Assembly (NCBI GenBank): GCA_947466085.1
Contig: CANIEC010000008.1
Location: 1-64,000 of the forward strand
Source: Rhodospirillales bacterium
Lineage (GTDB): Bacteria > Pseudomonadota > Alphaproteobacteria > Reyranellales > Reyranellaceae
Direction: 5' to 3'
Length of the DNA: 64,000 nucleotides
The first letter of the stretch is position 1. Every line of letters starts with the position of its first letter. Of the stretch, positions 58,053-64,000 are shown piece by piece. The notes below the pieces were generated by a model. That model searched no databases, was not told where the DNA came from, and saw only the letters and a list, made by a program, of their open reading frames with translations. The position numbers and the translations under genes are program-made.

Positions 58053-59027
58053 TCAGTCGAGCTTGAGGTTGAGGTCCTTGACGATGCCCTTCCACACCAG
58101 GAACTGATCCTTCTGGTACTGCACCGCCTGCTGCCGCGTCGACGGCGTCGGCACGATGCCGTTCTGCAGCAACTTGGCCTTCACCGATTCCGTTTCCAGG
58201 ATCTTCACGAGTTCGCGGTTCAGCCGGTCGAGGATGTCGTCGGGCGTTCCCGCCGGCGCCACGGCGCACCACCAGCCGCTCATGTCGGGCGGCGTGGCGA
58301 GCCCCTGCTCCGAGAAAGTCGCCACGTCGGGCAGCAGCGAATTGCGCTGGGCGGTCGTCATGCCGACCGCCCGTACCTTACCACCCCGGATCATGCCGAG
58401 TGAGGCAGGGATATCGGCGACCATGATCTGCACGTGTCCGCTGATCACGTCCGCGAGGCCCGGGGGTACCGACTTGTAGGGCACGTGCGTCACGTCGAGC
58501 TGGTAGGCGTTTTTGATATAGCCGCCATAGGCGATCCCACCGGTGTTGCCGCTCGCATAGTTGAACTTCCCGGGATTGTCCTTCAGCAGCTTGACCAGCT
58601 CGGGGGCCGTCGTTGCCTTGACGTCGTTGTTGACCAGCCAGACGTAGGAAACCGACGCCACCAAGGCGATGTAACTCAGGTCCTTGGCCGGATCGTAGCG
58701 GACGCCGCTGGTCAGGCCGGCGGGACTGGCGACCAGGCCAGAGTTGGTCAGCAGCCCGATCGTGTAGCCGTCCGGCGGCGAGCTGACGACGAGCTCGGTG
58801 CCGAGCGTCGTATTGTTGCCAGGCTTGTTCTCGACGATGATTGGCTGGCCCAGCGCCTGGCCGAGCGGCTCGGCCAGGATGCGGGCAAGGATGTCGCTGC
58901 CCGAGCCGGCACCGAAGGGCACGATGAGCCGGATGGGCTTGTTCGGATAGGATTGCGCCATCACCGGCGCGGCAAGCATGACGGCGATGGTGGTGGCGAA
59001 CGCGGTAAGCCGGCGAACGAACTTCAT
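58053..59027 (-). CDS. Tripartite tricarboxylate transporter (Bug/TctC) solute-binding protein
   Basis: A 324-residue periplasmic binding protein with a signal peptide (about 1-24, ending VMAQ). The family start YPNKPIRLIVPFGAGSGSD, ENKPGNNTTLGTELV and PDGYTIGLL are typical. Ligands are usually carboxylic acids. No TctA/TctB membrane genes are nearby, so it may work with transporters elsewhere. It lies downstream of, and on the same strand as, an acyl-CoA dehydrogenase gene, 84 bases apart. Confidence 0.93.
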   Translation of the reverse strand: MKFVRRLTAFATTIAVMLAAPVMAQSYPNKPIRLIVPFGAGSGSDILARILAEPLGQALGQPIIVENKPGNNTTLGTELVVSSPPDGYTIGLLTNSGLVASPAGLTSGVRYDPAKDLSYIALVASVSYVWLVNNDVKATTAPELVKLLKDNPGKFNYASGNTGGIAYGGYIKNAYQLDVTHVPYKSVPPGLADVISGHVQIMVADIPASLGMIRGGKVRAVGMTTAQRNSLLPDVATFSEQGLATPPDMSGWWCAVAPAGTPDDILDRLNRELVKILETESVKAKLLQNGIVPTPSTRQQAVQYQKDQFLVWKGIVKDLNLKLD

Positions 59028-59111
59028 GAGCTTCCTCCCTTGCTTTTCTTATTCGTGGATTCTCGAGGCGACGCTTCCTGCTCCTTTTGGTCGATGACAG
59101 ATGCGGACGCT

Positions 59112-60254
59112 TCAGAACCTGAAGCCGAGGTCGCGGGCGATCAGGTTCTTCTGGATCTCACTGGTGCCTTCGCCGATCACGTAGACCAGCGCGTCGCGAT
59201 GGATGCGCCCCACCGGATACTCGCGCATGATGCCGGCGCCGCCGTGAATGCGGATCGCCTGCTCGCTCACGGCAACGGCGGTCTCGCTGGCGATCAGCTT
59301 CACCCTCGCGGCGGTTGCCGAATCGAGCGTATTCTGGTCGACACGCCAGGCACCATAATAGACCAGCCATTTCGCCGCCTCGATCTGGGCCGACATGTCC
59401 GCCAGCTTGTGGCCGATCGCCTGGTAGTCGCCGATCCGCTTATTGGCGACCAGCCGGTCCCGCGCGTAGGCCGTGGCCGCGTCGAAGGCGGCGCGCGCCA
59501 TCCCGAGGGCGTTCGCGGCGACGCCGACGCGGTTCTCGCTCAGCGACTCCAGGATCACCGGATAGGTTCCCAGCCGGTCGCCGAGGACGCAGTCGTCCGG
59601 AACGAATACGTCGTCCATATGGATCAGGCCCGTCTCGGAGGCGCGGATGCCCTCTTTCCTGAGTTTGTCGTTCTTCATGCCCGAGGCCGGCAGTTCGACG
59701 ATGAACAGGCTGATGGCGTCGCCGCTGAGTTCCGGCGCGGTTCGCGCCGCGACCAGCAGGAAATCCGCGATCGGCGCGTTGGTGATGTAGAGCTTGCTGC
59801 CCCGTAGCTTCCAGCCGCCGTCGGCGCGTTCGGCACGGGTCTTCAACGCGCGGATGTTCGAGCCTCCGTCGGGCTCGCTCAAGGCAAAGCCGGCGATCTT
59901 CTTCCCCTGCACGGCGGGCCGGAAGAAGCGCCGACGCTGCTGTTCCGTGCCCGCCTTCCAGATCGGCCAGATCCCGAGATGGCTGTGCGCCGACCAGCTC
60001 GATGCGAATCCCTGGCTCATGTAGCTCAGTTCCTCGCGCACGATGCAGTCGCTCACCTTGTCGAGACCGCTGCCGCCATCTGCTTCGGGATAGCGCACAC
60101 CCAACAGGCCGAGTTCACCCCAGCGCGCGAAAACCTCACGCGGCAGGATTTCGTTCTCCTCTGCCGCCACCACCAGCTTCTGGTGCTCCGTCTGGCACAG
60201 GCGCCTGACGGTCTCGCGCACGGCCTCATGCTGGTCGGAAAAAGAAAAATCCAT
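59112..60254 (-). CDS. Acyl-CoA dehydrogenase
   Basis: A 380-residue FAD enzyme. The motifs FALSEPDGGSNIRALKTRAE, KLYITNAPIADFLLVAAR and IHGGAGIMREYPVGRIHRDA are typical, as is the ending VIGEGTSEIQKNLIARDLG. It introduces a double bond into an acyl-CoA. The chain length or branch preference is unknown. It precedes the Bug-type binding protein, suggesting uptake and degradation of a carboxylic acid. Confidence 0.93.
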   Translation of the reverse strand: MDFSFSDQHEAVRETVRRLCQTEHQKLVVAAEENEILPREVFARWGELGLLGVRYPEADGGSGLDKVSDCIVREELSYMSQGFASSWSAHSHLGIWPIWKAGTEQQRRRFFRPAVQGKKIAGFALSEPDGGSNIRALKTRAERADGGWKLRGSKLYITNAPIADFLLVAARTAPELSGDAISLFIVELPASGMKNDKLRKEGIRASETGLIHMDDVFVPDDCVLGDRLGTYPVILESLSENRVGVAANALGMARAAFDAATAYARDRLVANKRIGDYQAIGHKLADMSAQIEAAKWLVYYGAWRVDQNTLDSATAARVKLIASETAVAVSEQAIRIHGGAGIMREYPVGRIHRDALVYVIGEGTSEIQKNLIARDLGFRF

Positions 60255-60448
60255 GATCGCCGATTTTGCTCGTTGCCAGGGATTTTCACACTGACAACGA
60301 ACGAAACACGGGTCAATCGACCGGTGCCGCTGTGCGCGACACCTCACAAACTGCTTGAAGTCCCACAGGCACGACGTTCATATCCGCGGCCCCAACATGA
60401 TGCGGGCGTGGCGACACAATCCCCCGCATCCGACCGAAGAGGTTTTTC

Positions 60449-62791
60449 TTGGTGGTCTCCATCCAGGCGCGTATTGCCGAAGAACTCGGGGTCAGGGAGC
60501 AGCAGGTCCAGGCCACGGTCGAGCTGCTCGACGGCGGGGCGACCGTCCCCTTCATCGCGCGCTACCGCAAGGAGGTCACGGGATCGCTGGACGATGCGCA
60601 GCTGCGCACGCTCGAGGAGCGGCTGGGCTACCTGCGCGAGCTGGAAGCGCGGCGGAAGGTCATCCTCGACTCCGTCCGCGACCAGGGGAAGCTCGACGCG
60701 AAGCTCGAAGCTGCGATCCTGGCAGCCGACAGCAAGAGCCGGCTGGAGGACATCTACCTCCCCTACAAGCCCAAGCGCCGCACCAAGGCGGAGATCGCCA
60801 AGGAAGCCGGGCTGGAGCCGCTCGCCGACCTTCTGCTGAAAGATCCGACCGTCGAGCCCGCGGTTCGGGCGGAACCGTTCGTCTCGGCGGACAAGAACGT
60901 CGCCACGGCAGCGGCCGCGCTCGAGGGCGCGCGCGCCATCCTGGTCGAGCGCTTCGCTGAGAATGCCGACCTGATCGGCGCGCTGCGCGAGGAGTTCTGG
61001 AGCAACGGCCGCCTCGTCTCCAAGGTACGCGAGGGCAAGCAGGAAGCCGGCGCCAAGTTCAGCGACTATTTCGATTTCTCGGAAGCACTCGCCAAGATGC
61101 CGTCGCATCGCGTGCTGGCGCTGTGCCGCGGTGAGCGCGAGGAGATCCTCGGCCTGACGGTCGAGCCGGACGATCCCGCGACGCGTCCGCCCGCCAGCCA
61201 GGCCATCCCCAGCGCCTACGAGCTGCGCATCATGCGGACGTATGGCATCTCCGACCAGGGACGGCCGGGCGACAAGTGGCTGGCCGAGACCGTGCGCTGG
61301 GCGTGGCGCACCAAGATCACGATCATGCTGTCGATCGACCTCCGGCTTCGCCTGTGGACCGCGGCCGAGGAAGAAGCGGTGCGGGTCTTCGCCTCGAACC
61401 TGCGCGACCTGCTGCTGGCCGCTCCCGCCGGTGCCCGGCCGACGCTGGGACTCGACCCCGGATTCCGGTCGGGCGTGAAGGTCGCGGTGGTCGACGCCAC
61501 CGGCAAGGTCGTGGCGACCAGCACGATTTACCCGCACGAGCCGCAGCGCCGCTGGGACGAGTCGCTCGCCATCCTGGCGCGGCTCGTGCGCGAGCATGAG
61601 GTCGAGCTGATCGCGATCGGCAACGGCACCGCCTCGCGCGAGACCGACAAGCTGGCGATCGAACTGCTGAAGGGGCTGTCGGAGATCAAGCTGCAGAAGA
61701 TCGTGGTGTCGGAAGCCGGGGCCTCCGTCTACTCGGCGTCGGCCTATGCGTCGGAGGAACTGCCCGGCCTCGATGTGACCTTGCGTGGCGCCGTCTCGAT
61801 CGCCCGCCGGCTGCAGGATCCGCTGGCGGAACTGGTGAAGATCGACCCCAAGTCGATCGGAGTCGGCCAGTACCAGCACGATCTCAGCGAGTTCAAGCTG
61901 TCGAAATCGCTCGATGCCGTCGTCGAGGACTGCGTGAACGGCGTCGGCGTGGATCTCAATACGGCGTCGGCCCCGCTGCTGGCCCGCGTCTCAGGCATCG
62001 GCCCCGGACTGGCGCAGGGCATCGTCTCCCATCGCGACACGCATGGCGCCTTCCGCTCACGCAAGGCGCTGAAGGACGTGCCCCGGCTCGGCCCCAAGGC
62101 CTTCGAACAGTGCGCCGGCTTCCTGCGCATCCCCGGAGGCGACGACCCGCTCGACGCCTCGGCCGTGCATCCCGAATCCTATCCGGTGGTGCATCGGATC
62201 ATCGCCACGACCAAGAGCAGGATCGACGCCCTGCTCGGCAACGCGCCTGCCCTGCGGGCGCTCTCGCCGGCTTCCTTCGTCGACGAGAAGTTCGGCCTGC
62301 CGACGGTGACCGACATCCTGCGCGAGCTGGAGAAGCCGGGGCGCGATCCGCGTCCAGCCTTCAAGACGGCGGAGTTCAAGGCCGGCGTCGAGACCCTGAA
62401 CGACCTGGAACCAGGCATGGTTCTGGAGGGTGTCGTCACCAACGTCGCAGCCTTCGGCGCGTTCGTCGATGTCGGCGTCCATCAGGACGGCCTCGTGCAC
62501 GTCTCGGCGATGTCGAACAGCTTCGTGAAGGACCCGCGCAGCGTCGTGAAGCCGGGCGACGTCGTTCGCGTGAAGGTCCTGGAGGTCGACAAGCCGCGCA
62601 AGCGCATCAGCCTGACCCTGCGCCTCGACGACCAGGCCGGCAGCCAGCCTGCACGGTCCGGCCGCAGCGAGGGCGGTGGCGGCGCGTCCCGGCGAGACCA
62701 GGCCCGCGTCCAGGCCGCCAAGCCCGCCGCCCCGGGCAACGCGATGGCCGACGCGTTGCGGCGGGCTGGCTTTGGGGCGAGAAGCAAATGA
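60449..62791 (+). CDS. tex: Tex-family RNA-binding transcriptional accessory protein
   Basis: A 780-residue protein. The N-terminal Tex domain has [20 protein letters not shown], the RNase H-like (YqgF) region has [20 protein letters not shown], a helix-hairpin-helix region has [19 protein letters not shown], and a C-terminal S1 domain has [20 protein letters not shown]. It affects transcription and RNA handling. The start is TTG 60449 (GTG 60452 is next), after GAAGAGG. The last 60 residues are Gly/Arg/Ala-rich. Confidence 0.95.
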   Translation: MVVSIQARIAEELGVREQQVQATVELLDGGATVPFIARYRKEVTGSLDDAQLRTLEERLGYLRELEARRKVILDSVRDQGKLDAKLEAAILAADSKSRLEDIYLPYKPKRRTKAEIAKEAGLEPLADLLLKDPTVEPAVRAEPFVSADKNVATAAAALEGARAILVERFAENADLIGALREEFWSNGRLVSKVREGKQEAGAKFSDYFDFSEALAKMPSHRVLALCRGEREEILGLTVEPDDPATRPPASQAIPSAYELRIMRTYGISDQGRPGDKWLAETVRWAWRTKITIMLSIDLRLRLWTAAEEEAVRVFASNLRDLLLAAPAGARPTLGLDPGFRSGVKVAVVDATGKVVATSTIYPHEPQRRWDESLAILARLVREHEVELIAIGNGTASRETDKLAIELLKGLSEIKLQKIVVSEAGASVYSASAYASEELPGLDVTLRGAVSIARRLQDPLAELVKIDPKSIGVGQYQHDLSEFKLSKSLDAVVEDCVNGVGVDLNTASAPLLARVSGIGPGLAQGIVSHRDTHGAFRSRKALKDVPRLGPKAFEQCAGFLRIPGGDDPLDASAVHPESYPVVHRIIATTKSRIDALLGNAPALRALSPASFVDEKFGLPTVTDILRELEKPGRDPRPAFKTAEFKAGVETLNDLEPGMVLEGVVTNVAAFGAFVDVGVHQDGLVHVSAMSNSFVKDPRSVVKPGDVVRVKVLEVDKPRKRISLTLRLDDQAGSQPARSGRSEGGGGASRRDQARVQAAKPAAPGNAMADALRRAGFGARSK

Positions 62792-62829
62792 CGTAGAGTT
62801 GCGCCGAAACACCGCCGCAAGGTTACCCA

Positions 62830-63366
62830 TTGAAGATTCTCTCCTGGCCGATCGTTGCCCTCGCCGCGCTGGTGGTGACAGCCGGTGCCGCCGCCCAGTC
62901 CTCGGACGACGACACCGTGGTGCCGCCCGCGCCGAAGCCGCGCTTTACGGTGGTCGACGGCGACACGGTGCGATTCGGACCGCAGACTGTCCGCCTGTTC
63001 GGTATCGATGCCCCGGAGCGCAGCCAGACCTGCGACGATGGCCAGTGGCGTGCCGGCGCGCTGGCCCGCAAGGCGCTCGAGGAGTTCATCGCCGGGCGTC
63101 CGGTGAACTGCCGCCTGGTGGATACCGATCGCAAGACCAATCCGCCGGTGGCGCAGTGCTTCGCCGGCGACGACGACCTGCAGGAGAAGATGGTCTCCGC
63201 CGGCTGGGCCTGGGCCCTGCCGGCCGCCAGCAAGGACCGCTACGTGCCCGATGAGCGCGAGGCCATGGAGCGCAAGCTCGGCGTCCACGCGCACAAATGC
63301 GTGTCCCCCGCCGAATGGCGCGCCATGCTCCGCCGCGAGGCCTTGAGACGGGAACAGGGCGGCTGA
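62830..63366 (+). CDS. Secreted thermonuclease-family protein
   Basis: A 178-residue staphylococcal nuclease-fold protein with a signal peptide (MKILSWPIVALAALVVTAGA). The nuclease core has FTVVDGDTVRF and RLFGIDAPERSQTC, which hold metal ligands and the catalytic Arg and Glu region. Two or three Cys may form a disulfide. The start is TTG 62830, 38 bases after tex. It may degrade extracellular DNA or have a non-nuclease role. Confidence 0.85.
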   Translation: MKILSWPIVALAALVVTAGAAAQSSDDDTVVPPAPKPRFTVVDGDTVRFGPQTVRLFGIDAPERSQTCDDGQWRAGALARKALEEFIAGRPVNCRLVDTDRKTNPPVAQCFAGDDDLQEKMVSAGWAWALPAASKDRYVPDEREAMERKLGVHAHKCVSPAEWRAMLRREALRREQGG

Positions 63367-63516
63367 CGGCCCCCCTCCCGTGAAAGCCCGGTTCGGCGCG
63401 TATCCCAGCTGGTCATGCTGCCTCAGGCAAGAAGCATCCGCCCTGCAGCCGCCGCCAACGCAGAATCCCATTTGTTGCAATCAGGACGGTGCATAAGTAT
63501 TTGATCGGGCTGAGCT
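63367..63516. other. Spacer before the tRNA gene
   Basis: 150 bases with no open gene. No strong promoter is visible for the tRNA. Confidence 0.4.
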
Positions 63517-63606
63517 GGATGGGTGGCCGAGCGGTTTAAGGCACCGGTCTTGAAAACCGGCGTGGGTTCACGCCCACCGTGGGTTCGAATCCCACCCCCT
63601 CCGCCA
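63517..63606 (+). tRNA. tRNA-Ser (anticodon UGA)
   Basis: A 90-base tRNA with encoded CCA (63604-63606). The anticodon stem ccggt/accgg encloses the loop cttgaaa, anticodon TGA. A long variable arm (gtggg/cccac) marks tRNA-Ser. The acceptor stem is ggatggg (63517-63523) against cccctcc (63596-63602), which leaves a mismatch T63520:C63599. The D arm (gccgag...ggc) and T arm (gtggg-ttcgaat-cccac) are regular. Confidence 0.95.
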
Positions 63607-63650
63607 TTACCTCCCAGGACAACTGTCTGGGGGGGCCGGTCAAGGCCGAT

Positions 63651-63677
63651 GAAAAGCCCAGTCAATACGGGCTTTTC
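63651..63677 (+). terminator. Intrinsic terminator after tRNA-Ser
   Basis: Perfect 9-base arms gaaaagccc (63651-63659) and gggcttttc (63669-63677) enclose 9 bases. The right arm contains the T run. It begins 45 bases after the tRNA end. Confidence 0.65.
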
Positions 63678-63862
63678 GCCGAAAACTCCTGGCTCCGTAC
63701 TTTCCGAACTTCTCATGGATGCGCAGGGCACCTGAAATCCAAACGCACCATTGAAATCGCGTGGCTTTTTCGGATCTCCGGTATGGCAGCAATGATCGAA
63801 ATCGCTCCTCCCAGTCCAGGCGTCTGTGCTGTCGATAGCGTTCGCTCTCGTCGTTTCAAGGG

Positions 63863-64000
63863 TTACGGTCGCAGGACCACGCGGCCGACGATCTTTCCGG
63901 CCTTCAGTTCCTCGAGCACATCGTTGGCGGCCTCGAGGGGGCGTGTGGAGTAAGGCATCGGCTGGACCTTGCCGTTGCGGACCAACGCCATCAGCTCGTG
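63863..64000 (-). CDS. Zinc-binding alcohol dehydrogenase/quinone oxidoreductase-like, C-terminal end
   Basis: The last 45 codons before the window edge. The ending DVLEELKAGKIVGRVVLRP is the usual C-terminus of MDR-superfamily alcohol dehydrogenases, which oxidise alcohols with NAD(P). The catalytic and cofactor parts are outside the window, so subfamily cannot be decided. Confidence 0.7.
   Translation of the reverse strand, partial: HELMALVRNGKVQPMPYSTRPLEAANDVLEELKAGKIVGRVVLRP

Overview
The window reads as chromosome of a GC-rich alphaproteobacterium. The evidence is gene order and gene architecture: dusB(nifR3)-ntrB-ntrC-ntrY-ntrX-(D-amino acid aminotransferase)-hfq-hflX, tpiA-secG-pyrG next to divergent ppiD-trpE, eno-...-ftsB-pdhA-pdhB-pdhC-lpd-lipA-RatA/Coq10, a pyruvate dehydrogenase E1 beta that carries its own lipoyl domain, and a fused ispDF. 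The style resembles Reyranella/Rhodospirillales-type genomes, but genus assignment is inference only.

Layout. 1-150: edge of an IS256-type insertion sequence. 151-780: no gene seen. 781-3186: an accessory pair (ATP-grasp enzyme and a CelD/FemAB-like acyltransferase). 3259-4284: aldo/keto reductase. 4547-11542: a catabolic-looking block, with a minus-strand set (enoyl-CoA hydratase-like, BadH-like SDR, TauD-like dioxygenase, secreted protein) divergent from a plus-strand peptide/nickel-type solute-binding protein and an amidohydrolase. 11601-15072: trpE and ppiD. 15210-18131: tpiA, secG, pyrG. 18193-22393: an insertion into otherwise conserved synteny, holding two secreted proteins, a metallo-hydrolase and a cobalt-type nitrile hydratase. 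22514-33081: eno, a MarR-GNAT fusion, an EamA permease, ftsB, the pyruvate dehydrogenase complex with lipA, and a RatA/Coq10 protein. 33133-34804: cinA C-terminal domain protein and ispDF. 34918-46619: the nitrogen two-component cluster, D-amino acid aminotransferase, HAD phosphatase, hfq, hflX, a groES without groEL, and an inositol monophosphatase-family gene. 46622-56640 (all minus): mazG, a Tat-type secreted protein, a PhnP-like hydrolase, tatD, metG, holB, tmk, dacA, rlpA, mltB. 56881-57845: msrB-msrA. 58053-60254: a Bug-type solute-binding protein and an acyl-CoA dehydrogenase. 60449-63366: tex and a secreted nuclease. 63517-63606: tRNA-Ser(UGA). Right edge: end of an alcohol dehydrogenase/quinone reductase-like gene.

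How the parts work together. Most of the window is housekeeping: glycolysis (tpiA, eno) feeding pyruvate dehydrogenase, whose lipoyl cofactor is completed by the adjacent lipA; nitrogen sensing by NtrBC and NtrYX; DNA replication and nucleotide supply (holB, tmk, pyrG, mazG); and cell-wall remodelling (dacA, rlpA, mltB, ftsB). Accessory functions sit in three places: the IS-flanked left end, the catabolic block, and the nitrile hydratase insertion.

The points most worth a second look are: an NtrX whose AAA+ domain lacks the GAFTGA loop and has Lys in place of the Walker B Asp; a family of intergenic inverted repeats with conserved arms and spacer; a cobalt-type nitrile hydratase with no activator gene nearby; a MarR-GNAT gene whose start codon and ribosome-binding site lie in a perfect hairpin; a palindrome before dusB-ntrBC; a 9-bp tandem repeat across the stop codon of the EamA permease gene; and a tRNA-Ser with a mismatched acceptor stem. 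I found no CRISPR array, no prophage and no complete transposon.
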